5,761 bases of DNA from Prolixibacteraceae bacterium (GTDB lineage Bacteria > Bacteroidota > Bacteroidia > Bacteroidales > Prolixibacteraceae). Numbering within the stretch: the stretch's first letter is position 1; the number at the start of each line of letters is the position of its first letter. Shown piece after piece: positions 1 through 5,761 of this stretch. The notes under the pieces were generated by a model that was given only the letters and a program-made list of their open reading frames with translations, was not told the DNA's origin and made no database searches. The DNA lies in the NCBI GenBank assembly GCA_016931875.1, contig JAFGDX010000429.1:1-5761 (forward strand), given 5' to 3'. The translations under genes were made by a program, and so were the position numbers.

Positions 1-890
1 ACCGCCACTTCCCCTTTTATATGCGGGTGCGACTGGTAGCCCACCAGTTCAAAATCTTCGTATTTAAAATCAAAAATGCTTTTTACCTCCGGATTGATTA
101 TTATGCCTGGCAGCGGGTAAGGTTCGCGGGTGAGTTGCAGTTTCACCTGGTCAATGTGGTTGGAATAAATATGCACGTCGCCAAACGAGTGAACAAAATC
201 GCCGGGTTGCAAATTGGTTACCTGTGCCACCATCAGGGTTAACAATGCATAGGAAGCGATGTTAAACGGAACGCCCAGAAAAACATCGGCGCTGCGCTGG
301 TAGAGCTGGCACGAGAGTTTCCCGTCGTTCACATAAAACTGGAAAAGGGTGTGGCAGGGTGGCAGGCCGGCTTTTGCCATCTCTTCCACTTCCGGCGGGT
401 TCCATGCCGAAACAATCAGGCGTCTTCCGTTGGGGCTTTCCTTGTTTTCCTGCAGATATTTAATTTCATCAACCACCCATTTTATCTGGTCGATACCTGA
501 AAAATCGCGCCACTGCTTTCCGTAAACCGGGCCAAGTTCTCCCCAAACCGAAGCAAATTTTTCGTCGTCGGCCACTTTTTGAGAGAATTCCCGGATGGTT
601 TCTCCCCGGAATTCCGCGCTGTTTTTATATCGCCGGTAGGGCCAGTCATCCCAAATGTGAACATTGTTTTGAGCCAGATATCTGAGATTGGTGTCGCCCG
701 CCAGGAACCAGAGCAACTCGTGAACGATTGATTTCAGGTGTAGCTTTTTGGTGGTTACCATCGGAAAACCCTCACTCAAATCAAAACGCATCTGGTGTCC
801 AAACCTGCTGATGGTGCCGGTTCCGGTGCGATCTTTTTTTTCGGTCCCCTTCTCAAGGATGGTCTCCAGTAAATTTAAATACTGCCTCAT
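1..890 (-). CDS. thyA: Thymidylate synthase, lacking only its extreme 3' end
   Basis: The product methylates dUMP to dTMP in the cytoplasm, using 5,10-methylenetetrahydrofolate as one-carbon donor and reductant; this is the de novo source of thymidylate. I read 296 complete codons from the ATG at 890-888. The start [12 protein letters not shown] and the early RTGTGT motif (residues 21-26) are typical of the family. The catalytic cysteine is Cys179 in the [11 protein letters not shown] block, with the [13 protein letters not shown] phosphate/dUMP-binding block at 198-210 and HIYSNH at 240-245. Compared with the short E. coli form (264 residues), about 30 extra residues lie between WDDW (80-83) and [10 protein letters not shown] (119-128), as in the longer Lactobacillus-type enzymes. 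The last codons read IKGEVA plus two bases of a Val-like codon. The family usually ends here, so probably only the stop lies outside the window. The leader has no Shine-Dalgarno sequence and is A-rich. The next gene to the left (often folA in bacteria) cannot be seen. Confidence 0.98.
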   Translation of the reverse strand, partial: MRQYLNLLETILEKGTEKKDRTGTGTISRFGHQMRFDLSEGFPMVTTKKLHLKSIVHELLWFLAGDTNLRYLAQNNVHIWDDWPYRRYKNSAEFRGETIREFSQKVADDEKFASVWGELGPVYGKQWRDFSGIDQIKWVVDEIKYLQENKESPNGRRLIVSAWNPPEVEEMAKAGLPPCHTLFQFYVNDGKLSCQLYQRSADVFLGVPFNIASYALLTLMVAQVTNLQPGDFVHSFGDVHIYSNHIDQVKLQLTREPYPLPGIIINPEVKSIFDFKYEDFELVGYQSHPHIKGEVA

Positions 891-906
891 TTTTTTCTGT
901 TTGATG

Positions 907-914
907 CAAAAATA
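907..914 (-). promoter_or_regulatory. Candidate thyA promoter, -7 box
   Basis: Read on the minus strand, the octamer is TATTTTTG, an exact match to the Bacteroidota -7 consensus TAnnTTTG. It lies 16 bp upstream of the thyA ATG, implying a very short leader of roughly ten bases. I see no good TTTG/TTG -33 element at the expected distance (only TTTTA-like sequence near 937-941), so the call rests on the -7 box in an A/T-rich gap. The 102-bp gap between thyA and the channel gene holds no convincing terminator, so read-through from the channel gene is also possible. Confidence 0.4.
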
Positions 915-992
915 AAGTTTTGAAAAGAAGTGCTTTTAAAATACCACATTTAAATATCCACAAATGTTGATACGTTTTTAACTTTTTGAAGG

Positions 993-1796
993 TCACGGGT
1001 TCAAACGTGTCCCGCATTTTTTGCAAAAAACAGCATCATCGTCGTGTTTATCATGAAGACATCCGGGGCATACCTGTGTGTTTTTTTCTGATGATGGTTT
1101 TATCATTTCGGCGGTAACAATTCCGGTGGGAACGGCAATAATGGCATAGCCCAAAATCATAACCACGCTGGCTAAAAACTGTCCCGTTGGCGTTTGCGGG
1201 CTGATGTCGCCGTAACCAACGGTTGTTAATGTTACAATGGACCAGTAAATGCTTTTGGGAATGCTCGTGAATCCATTGGTTTCACCTTCAACCAAATACA
1301 TGATTGTGCCAATGATAACCACAAGGGTTAAAACAAAGAATATAAAAACACTGATTTTTTCGCGGCTGGCCCACATCGCACGCATCAGGGTTCGGCCGGC
1401 GCTGGTGTAGCGTGTAAGTTTTAAAATACGGAAAACCCGTAACAAGCGTAAAATACGAATAACCACCAGGCTGTGGGAACCCACAACAAGCAACCCCACA
1501 TAGGTTGGGATAACCGAAAGAAAGTCGATAATTCCGTAAAAACTAAAAATGTAGCGGTAGGCTTTTTTAACAATCAGTATCCGCAGCAAATATTCGATGG
1601 TGAAAATAATGGTTATGCCCCATTCGAGTATTTTCAGGAGATCGTTGCGTGCGCTTCTGATGGAAGGAACACTTTCGAGCATGACCAAAATTACACTTAG
1701 CAAAATCACAAACAGCAGGGCGACATCAAAAATTTTGCCCTCTATTGTGTCGGCCTCAAAAATAATTTCGTAGAGTTTTTCCCGGATGTTTTTCAT
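993..1796 (-). CDS. Voltage-gated-type potassium channel subunit with C-terminal zinc ribbon
   Basis: This is a six-helix cation channel subunit of the inner membrane, expected to form tetramers and conduct K+. Counting from the ATG at 1796-1794 gives 267 residues. Helices are visible at about 22-41 (S1), 53-73 (S2, with Glu68 and Arg72), 83-105 (S3, with Asp91), S4 at 111-129, 146-168 (S5) and 206-230 (S6). S4 carries basic residues at every third position (Arg114, 117, 120, 123, Lys126, Arg129), the pattern of a voltage sensor. The selectivity filter is TLTTVGYGD (189-197). After S6, a short tail ends in a zinc ribbon with Cys243, Cys246, Cys258 and Cys261. There is no cyclic-nucleotide-binding or RCK domain. 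A GTG at 1811-1809 would add five residues and is directly preceded by an in-frame TAA. I prefer the ATG because GTG starts are uncommon in this group and the GTG lies close to the putative -7 box. Function is inferred from the family; gating and zinc binding are not shown. Confidence 0.93.
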   Translation of the reverse strand: MKNIREKLYEIIFEADTIEGKIFDVALLFVILLSVILVMLESVPSIRSARNDLLKILEWGITIIFTIEYLLRILIVKKAYRYIFSFYGIIDFLSVIPTYVGLLVVGSHSLVVIRILRLLRVFRILKLTRYTSAGRTLMRAMWASREKISVFIFFVLTLVVIIGTIMYLVEGETNGFTSIPKSIYWSIVTLTTVGYGDISPQTPTGQFLASVVMILGYAIIAVPTGIVTAEMIKPSSEKNTQVCPGCLHDKHDDDAVFCKKCGTRLNP

Positions 1797-1812
1797 ATGT
1801 AATTTCAGCACT

Positions 1813-1820
1813 TAAAGATA
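1813..1820 (-). promoter_or_regulatory. Weak candidate -7 box for the channel gene
   Basis: On the minus strand this reads TATCTTTA, seven of eight positions of TAnnTTTG, 16 bp upstream of the preferred channel ATG. No clear -33 element is present; the expected position falls in the T-tract of the ald terminator. The reason to expect a promoter here is that the terminator immediately upstream should cut off transcripts arriving from ald. If this box is used, the transcript would begin at or downstream of the alternative GTG codon, supporting the ATG start. Confidence 0.22.
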
Positions 1821-1831
1821 AGCAATGGCTG

Positions 1832-1871
1832 AAAAAGAAAAAAGCCTGCCGCCAGGTGACGGAAGGCTTTT
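1832..1871 (-). terminator. Rho-independent terminator downstream of ald
   Basis: On the minus strand the sequence AAAAGCCT (1871-1864) pairs perfectly with AGGCTTTT (1847-1840). A further three pairs (1860-1862 with 1849-1851) follow one mismatch, and a short loop closes the stem. The 3' arm runs into TTTTTTCTTTTT (1843-1832). The hairpin begins 27 bases after the ald stop codon, so it fits as the end of the ald transcript and insulates the channel gene. In the opposite direction the T-run is short and no plus-strand gene arrives there. Confidence 0.85.
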
Positions 1872-1898
1872 CGTAAAATTTACGATTATTATCTGGTT

Positions 1899-3011
1899 TT
1901 AAAGCACACTTTCTGCTTTTTCGAATGGATGGTTAAATGCGTCGGCAACGCCTTTGTAAACCACTTTCCCATCCACCACATTTAATCCTTTACGAAGCGG
2001 AATACTGTCGGTACAGGCTTGTTTCCATCCTTTGTTTGCAATTTGAATGGCGTATGGCAGGGTTGCATTTGTGAGTGCAATGGTAGAGGTTCGCGGAACC
2101 GCACCCGGCATGTTGGCCACACAATAATGAATCACATCGTCGATGGTAAAAGTTGGCTCAGCATGTGTAGTTGCAACAGTGGTTTCAAAACAGCCTCCCT
2201 GATCCACGGCAACATCAACCAAAACGGTTCCCGGGCGCATGGTTTTCAGCATGTTGCGGGTAACCAAATGAGGAGCTTTTGCACCGGGAATCAGCACTGC
2301 GCCAATAATCAGATCATGGGTTTGTACCATTTCACGAATATTAAATTCATTGCTCATCATGGTTTTTACATTGGCCGGCATAATATCATCGAGGTAACGC
2401 AGGCGTTTTAACGAAACATCCATAATGGTAACATCGGCGCCCAGGCCGGCTGCCATTTTAGCGGCTTCGGTACCTACAATGCCGCCACCAATAATCAGCA
2501 CCTTTGCCGGTAATACACCCGGAACACCTCCCAGCAGAACACCGTATCCGCCGTAGGTTTTTTCAAGGTATTTGGCGCCTTCCTGAACCGACATTCGACC
2601 GGCAACCTCGCTCATGGGAACAAGCAGTGGCAGAGAACGGTCATCCAGTTCAACGGTTTCGTAGGCCAGACAAACCGAACCATTTTCAATCATGGCATTG
2701 GTTAATACTTCCGAAGATGCAAAATGAAAATAGGTATATAAAATCTGCCCTTTTTTAATCAGTTTGTATTCCGATTCTATGGGCTCTTTTACCTTAATTA
2801 TCATTTCGGCAATTCCGTAAACATCTTCAATGGAAGGTAAAATTACGGCCCCTGCTGCAATGTAATCCTCATCGTGAAACCCGCTTCCGTTTCCACCGCC
2901 GGCCTGAACATAAACGTCATGACCGTGTTTTACTAATTCGGCAGCGCCTGCCGGGGTTAAAGCGATGCGATTTTCGTTATTTTTAATTTCCTTTGGTACT
3001 CCAATGATCAT
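1899..3011 (-). CDS. ald: Alanine dehydrogenase
   Basis: The enzyme catalyses reversible NAD-dependent oxidative deamination of L-alanine to pyruvate and ammonia in the cytoplasm. It can feed alanine into central metabolism or fix ammonia as alanine. The 370-residue length matches the family (about 371). The N-terminal block GVPKEIKNNENR carries Arg15; Lys75 (in IIKVKEP) and His96 (in YTYFH) follow, and Asp270 lies in LVDVAVDQGG. These are the known pyruvate-binding and catalytic positions of alanine dehydrogenases and all are intact. The Rossmann fold shows the glycine motif GGGIVG (175-180), with Asp198 at the end of the second strand as the expected NAD ribose ligand. The ANMPGAVPRTST block (299-310) is also typical and distinguishes it from transhydrogenase alpha subunits. 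The ATG start gives the conserved N-terminus exactly. The gene is divergent from a PLP aminotransferase across 225 bp and appears monocistronic because a terminator follows. Confidence 0.98.
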   Translation of the reverse strand: MIIGVPKEIKNNENRIALTPAGAAELVKHGHDVYVQAGGGNGSGFHDEDYIAAGAVILPSIEDVYGIAEMIIKVKEPIESEYKLIKKGQILYTYFHFASSEVLTNAMIENGSVCLAYETVELDDRSLPLLVPMSEVAGRMSVQEGAKYLEKTYGGYGVLLGGVPGVLPAKVLIIGGGIVGTEAAKMAAGLGADVTIMDVSLKRLRYLDDIMPANVKTMMSNEFNIREMVQTHDLIIGAVLIPGAKAPHLVTRNMLKTMRPGTVLVDVAVDQGGCFETTVATTHAEPTFTIDDVIHYCVANMPGAVPRTSTIALTNATLPYAIQIANKGWKQACTDSIPLRKGLNVVDGKVVYKGVADAFNHPFEKAESVL

Positions 3012-3040
3012 TTCAGTATGTATTAATTGTATATGAGTTT

Positions 3041-3048
3041 CAAAAATA
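3041..3048 (-). promoter_or_regulatory. Candidate ald promoter, -7 box
   Basis: The minus strand reads TATTTTTG, an exact TAnnTTTG match and the same octamer as the candidate thyA box. It sits 29 bp upstream of the ald ATG, implying a leader of about 20-25 bases. At the expected -33 distance there is only a GTTTTAG sequence (3070-3064), not a proper TTTG, so an activator or a weak -33 contact may be involved. The ald leader shows no Shine-Dalgarno sequence. Confidence 0.42.
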
Positions 3049-3151
3049 GGTAGCTGTGATGTACTAAAACATGATAAAAATTAATGATTTACAACAAAAT
3101 CAGGACGCAGTTATACGGGTTTAATAATTTGGAAGTTAATTTTTTAATAAT

Positions 3152-3166
3152 ATTTCAAAATGAAAT
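3152..3166. promoter_or_regulatory. Palindrome upstream of the aminotransferase promoter, candidate operator
   Basis: ATTTCA (3152-3157) and TGAAAT (3161-3166) form a perfect 6-bp inverted repeat around AAA. It lies 13 bp upstream of the -33 element at 3180. Its centre is 22 bp, close to two helical turns, from the centre of the next palindrome. This suits a dimeric or multimeric DNA-binding protein, but short A/T-rich palindromes also arise by chance and no regulator gene is in view. Confidence 0.3.
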
Positions 3167-3169
3167 TTT

Positions 3170-3192
3170 AATCTGATTATTGATTTCAGATT
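3170..3192. promoter_or_regulatory. 7-bp inverted repeat spanning the -33 element, candidate operator
   Basis: AATCTGA (3170-3176) and TCAGATT (3186-3192) are perfect inverted repeats separated by nine bases. The TTG -33 element of the aminotransferase promoter (3180-3182) lies inside that spacer. A protein bound to both arms would cover the RNA polymerase contact and act as a repressor. If it bound together with the upstream palindrome it could also influence ald in the other direction. The regulator is unknown; an Lrp/AsnC-type protein would suit amino-acid genes but nothing in the window shows it. Confidence 0.4.
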
Positions 3193-3208
3193 GATACTTG
3201 TATATTTG
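3180..3208 (+). promoter_or_regulatory. Promoter of the aminotransferase gene
   Basis: The sequence has TTG (3180-3182), an 18-base spacer and TATATTTG (3201-3208). It matches the Bacteroidota sigma-ABfr-type consensus TTG-N17-23-TAnnTTTG at all fixed positions. Transcription would start near 3214, leaving a leader of about 20 bases before the ATG at 3237. This is the best-formed promoter in the window. Confidence 0.6.
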
Positions 3209-3236
3209 CTAACTTTTATAAACTATTTTTAATAAC

Positions 3237-4466
3237 ATGCCGACAGTTTCAGACAGGGGGAAAAAAATGCCCGACTCGCCGATACGAAAGTTGGGGCCGC
3301 TGGCCAATAAGGCCAAAGAGAGGGGAATAAAGGTATATCATTTGAATATCGGTCAGCCCGATTTGCCAACACCTCCTGAAGCGCTTGCGGCAATTAAAAA
3401 TATCGACAGAACCATCCTGGAATACACTCCCAGTGAAGGAATTTTCTCATTCCGTGAGAAGCTTGCCAAATATTACCACAAATTTGACATTGATGTAACC
3501 GTTGATGATATTATCATTACTTCGGGGGGAAGCGAAGCCGTAACTTTTGCTTTTATGAGCTGTCTTGACCCCGGTGATGAAATCATTGTCCCCGAGCCGG
3601 CGTACGCCAATTATGAAGCTTTTGCCATTGTGGCCGGGGCCGAAATTAAATCGATTGCAGCCAAAATTGAAGAAGGATTTGCCCTGCCTCCGGTAGAAGA
3701 TTTTGAAAAACTCATTACCCCGAAAACCAAGGGGATAATGATTTGTAACCCAAACAATCCAACCGGTTATTTGTATACCCGCGAGGAGATGAACAAAATA
3801 CGCGACCTGGTAAAAAAATATGATTTATACCTTTTTTCCGACGAGGTGTATCGTGAGTTTTGTTACACCGGCGCGCCCTATATTTCGGCATTCCATTTGG
3901 AAGGGATTGAACAAAACGTGGTTTTGGTCGATTCGGTTTCCAAACGGTACAGCGAATGCGGGCTTCGTATCGGGGCTTTGATTACCAAAAACGAAGCGGT
4001 GAAAAAAAATGTGATGAAATTTTGCCAGGCACGTTTAAGTCCGCCACTTATCGGACAGATTGCGGCCGAGGCTTCACTGGATGCCGATCCTGAGTACATG
4101 CTCAACAATTACAACGAATATGTAAACCGCCGGAAATTTCTGATTGACGGGCTGAACCGGATTGAGGGAGTTTATTCACCCATCCCCATGGGAGCGTTTT
4201 ATACCGTAGCACGTTTGCCGGTTGACAATTCGGATAAATTTTGTGCGTGGCTGCTCACCGATTTTGAGTATGAAGGACAAACTCTTATGATGGCTCCTGC
4301 CTCCGGTTTTTACACCGGTGCAAACCAGGGAGTTGACGAGGTGCGCATTGCGTATGTATTGAATAAAAAAGACCTGGCGGTTTGTCTGAAAATTCTGGAG
4401 GAAGCTTTAAAAGTTTACCCGGGAAGTAAAGTGAGGCAAAAAGCGGTTACCAGCGAAAATAACTAA
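3237..4466 (+). CDS. PLP-dependent class I/II aminotransferase, aspartate/alanine aminotransferase-like
   Basis: The enzyme should transfer an amino group between an amino acid and a 2-oxo acid in the cytoplasm through a pyridoxal phosphate Schiff base. The 409-residue length is normal for fold-type I aminotransferases. Visible motifs in order are NIGQPD (37-42), the cofactor-phosphate loop SGGSEA (96-101), NPNNPTG (171-177, Asn174), SDEVY (201-205, with Asp202 for the pyridine nitrogen and Tyr205), DSVSKRYSECGLRIG (232-246) with Schiff-base Lys236 and phosphate-binding Arg244, and Arg370 in DEVRIAYV as the substrate carboxylate ligand. All key residues are present. The N-terminus resembles Bacteroidota homologues (RGKKMPDSPIRKL), supporting the first ATG over the internal Met11. 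No Shine-Dalgarno is seen. The substrate cannot be read from sequence; aspartate, alanine, aromatic or branched substrates all remain possible. Divergence from ald suggests a role in alanine/2-oxo-acid nitrogen exchange, which is inference. Confidence 0.95.
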   Translation: MPTVSDRGKKMPDSPIRKLGPLANKAKERGIKVYHLNIGQPDLPTPPEALAAIKNIDRTILEYTPSEGIFSFREKLAKYYHKFDIDVTVDDIIITSGGSEAVTFAFMSCLDPGDEIIVPEPAYANYEAFAIVAGAEIKSIAAKIEEGFALPPVEDFEKLITPKTKGIMICNPNNPTGYLYTREEMNKIRDLVKKYDLYLFSDEVYREFCYTGAPYISAFHLEGIEQNVVLVDSVSKRYSECGLRIGALITKNEAVKKNVMKFCQARLSPPLIGQIAAEASLDADPEYMLNNYNEYVNRRKFLIDGLNRIEGVYSPIPMGAFYTVARLPVDNSDKFCAWLLTDFEYEGQTLMMAPASGFYTGANQGVDEVRIAYVLNKKDLAVCLKILEEALKVYPGSKVRQKAVTSENN

Positions 4467-4483
4467 TACCATTTTTAATATAC

Positions 4484-4526
4484 AGCAAAATCCGGCGTGT
4501 CATTTCAGGCCGGATTTTTGCTTTTT
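4484..4526 (+). terminator. Rho-independent terminator of the aminotransferase gene
   Basis: A 13-bp stem forms between 4484-4496 (AGCAAAATCCGGC) and 4509-4522 (GCCGGATTTTTGCT), with one bulged T at 4519 and a 12-base loop. It is followed by a short T-run to 4526. The hairpin starts 17 bases after the stop codon. The G/C-rich core next to the loop and the A/T-rich base are typical of intrinsic terminators, so the hydrolase gene further right probably has its own promoter. Confidence 0.9.
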
Positions 4527-4664
4527 ATAAGATTTATTCTTTTTTCAGCAGAAAACAACCTGATTTTTTATTCGGAAATAGTTTTATTTTCTAACTTGAA
4601 GCCCCGGAGAATGTATTTTTCTGCATTTTAACCATTTCATAAAAATTCAAATTCAATAGTAAAA

Positions 4665-5761
4665 ATGAAACGTATTCTCTTCTTCCTGTTTGTTGTTTCA
4701 GCGTTCATAACCAAAGCCGAAAATCAGGATTCCATCTGGGTAAAAAACCATTATTCAAAAAAGGAAGTTTACATTCCGATGCGCGATGATGCGAAATTGT
4801 TTACCGCCGTTTATATTCCCAATGATGCCAACGAAAACCATCCCATTTTAATTACCAGAACCCCTTATTCCTGTCGTCCGTACGGTGAAGATAAATTCCC
4901 GTCATTCTGGCATTCCTACCTGATGCAATATTTGAAGGAAGGGTATATTATTGTTATACAGGATGTGCGTGGAAGATGGATGAGTGAAGGCAAATTTGCC
5001 GATGTGCGGCCGTTTGTTCCAACCAAAAAAGGGCAGGAAACGGACGAAGCAAGCGATACCTATGATACCGTTGACTGGCTGATTAAAAATATTCAAAACA
5101 ACAACGGAAACGTGGGTGTTTTTGGAATTTCGTATCCCGGATTTTATTCCACCATGGCGGCGGCAAGCAACCACCCGGCAATTAAAGCGGTAAGTCCGCA
5201 GGCCCCGGTAACCAACTGGTTTATTGGCGACGATTTCCACCACAACGGCGCTTTTTTCCAGATGGACGCATTTACGTTTTATTCTGCTTTGGGCTGGAGT
5301 TTTGGCGTCCCCCGACCTGAGCCGGTTGCAGAAAATCCTAAATCGGCAGGATTTCCTGTAAACGATAATTACAAATTTTATCTTGATGCAGGTTCTTTAA
5401 AAAATCTGACAAAATTAACCGGCGACACCATTGCCTTCTGGAGCGAAATGATGAAACACCCCAACTATGACGAGTGGTGGAAAGCCCGCGATGCACGAAA
5501 TGCCACAAAAAATTTAAAACCGGCCATGCTGTGGGTAGGCGGTTTGTTTGATGCCGAAGATTGCTGGGGGGCCTGGAATGCCTACCTGGCTGCCGAAAAA
5601 AACAACCCGGGCAAAGCGTTTAATAAAATTGTGGAAGGACCCTGGTCTCACGGGCAGTGGGCACGCGAAAACGGCGCGGAACATGGCAATATTCAGTTTG
5701 GCTCCAATACCAGCGAATACTATCAGAAAAATATCGAATTTCCGTTTTTTAATTATTTTCT
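4665..5761 (+). CDS. Secreted CocE/NonD-family serine hydrolase, alpha-amino-acid ester hydrolase-like (3' end missing)
   Basis: This is an exported alpha/beta hydrolase of the X-Pro dipeptidyl-peptidase S15/CocE superfamily, likely cleaving or transferring acyl groups from amino-acid esters, amides or small peptides. I read 365 codons before the window ends. Residues 1-18 form a signal peptide (Lys-Arg, hydrophobic stretch, likely cleavage after TKA) with no lipobox cysteine, so a periplasmic or secreted soluble protein is expected. The nucleophile is Ser156 in GISYPG; Asp296 (in LFDAED) and His329 (in GPWSHG) complete the triad. Tyr68 (RTPY) and Tyr157 fit the oxyanion hole. Asp190, Glu298 and Asp299 match the carboxylate cluster that binds the substrate alpha-amino group in characterised Xanthomonas and Acetobacter enzymes. 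The cap region spans about 190-290; the C-terminal jelly-roll domain lies beyond the window. The ATG at 4665 follows an A-rich leader without Shine-Dalgarno. No convincing promoter is visible at 4527-4664; TATTTTTC at 4614-4621 is a near match. A glutaryl-acylase or cocaine-esterase-like specificity is the alternative. Confidence 0.93.
   Translation, partial: MKRILFFLFVVSAFITKAENQDSIWVKNHYSKKEVYIPMRDDAKLFTAVYIPNDANENHPILITRTPYSCRPYGEDKFPSFWHSYLMQYLKEGYIIVIQDVRGRWMSEGKFADVRPFVPTKKGQETDEASDTYDTVDWLIKNIQNNNGNVGVFGISYPGFYSTMAAASNHPAIKAVSPQAPVTNWFIGDDFHHNGAFFQMDAFTFYSALGWSFGVPRPEPVAENPKSAGFPVNDNYKFYLDAGSLKNLTKLTGDTIAFWSEMMKHPNYDEWWKARDARNATKNLKPAMLWVGGLFDAEDCWGAWNAYLAAEKNNPGKAFNKIVEGPWSHGQWARENGAEHGNIQFGSNTSEYYQKNIEFPFFNYF

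Noticed and set aside
21..242. Open frame of 73 codons on the plus strand near the left edge
   Set aside because: It is antisense to the C-terminal part of thyA, whose conserved blocks are unbroken here.
946..967. Inverted repeat ACATTT-N10-AAATGT between the channel gene and thyA
   Set aside because: The 6-bp A/T-rich arms are too weak for a terminator, there is no T-run, and the distance to the thyA -7 box is not informative.
1473..1700. Open frame of 75 codons on the plus strand inside the channel gene
   Set aside because: It is antisense to the S1-S4 coding region, and the low-complexity translation has no family resemblance.
1872..1884. Palindrome CGTAAA-A-TTTACG next to the ald terminator
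   Set aside because: The arms are separated by one base so it cannot form a useful hairpin. It lies between the ald stop and its terminator, where an operator is unlikely; probably chance in A/T-rich DNA.
2019..2411. Open frame of 130 codons on the plus strand
   Set aside because: It lies wholly antisense to the strongly supported ald gene, its product (rich in Asn, His, Cys) resembles no family, and it has no promoter or conserved motif.
3121..3151. Repeated TTAATAAT-like words in the divergent intergenic region
   Set aside because: Short A/T-rich words recur by chance in such a leader, and no regular spacing was found.
3878..4108. Open frame of 76 codons on the minus strand
   Set aside because: It is antisense to the PLP-lysine region of the aminotransferase, with no independent support.
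4902..5243. Open frame of 113 codons on the minus strand
   Set aside because: It is antisense to the hydrolase gene, across its nucleophile region, and its translation shows no recognisable domain.
1..5761. Search for mobile elements, CRISPR repeats, tRNA/rRNA genes, riboswitches or phage genes
   Set aside because: No repeat arrays, terminal inverted repeats, transposase motifs, cloverleaf sequences or long structured leaders were seen; intergenic gaps are all shorter than 230 bases.

Overview
The window reads as an ordinary chromosomal segment of a Bacteroidota bacterium. The evidence is the protein families, A/T-rich leaders without Shine-Dalgarno sequences, and promoter boxes of the Bacteroidota TAnnTTTG type. 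The order Marinilabiliales (Prolixibacteraceae-like) is a guess from protein flavour only. The sequence is gene-dense and base composition looks even throughout. I see no IS element, CRISPR array, tRNA, rRNA, phage gene or integration scar.

Layout. Positions 1-890 (minus) hold thymidylate synthase, complete except for its last base(s) and stop codon beyond the left edge. Positions 993-1796 (minus) hold a six-helix voltage-gated-type potassium channel with a C-terminal zinc ribbon. A Rho-independent terminator at 1832-1871 (minus) separates it from alanine dehydrogenase (ald, 1899-3011, minus). A 225-bp divergent intergenic region (3012-3236) contains a promoter for each direction and two neighbouring palindromes, one of which spans the -33 element of the rightward promoter. 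Positions 3237-4466 (plus) hold a PLP-dependent class I/II aminotransferase, closed by a strong terminator at 4484-4526. Positions 4665-5761 (plus) hold a secreted CocE/NonD-type serine hydrolase that runs off the right edge. Its visible residues match the alpha-amino-acid ester hydrolases.

How the genes fit together. ald and the aminotransferase are divergent and both handle amino acids and 2-oxo acids. They could share regulation and together move amino nitrogen between alanine, pyruvate and other 2-oxo acids. The exported hydrolase next door could release amino acids from esters or amides outside the cytoplasm. It has its own leader after a terminator, so any link is by proximity only. thyA and the channel look like unrelated neighbours.

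I found no clear evidence of a previously undescribed system. The points most worth checking are the palindromes in the ald/aminotransferase promoter region, the conserved carboxylate cluster in the hydrolase, and the zinc ribbon on the channel.
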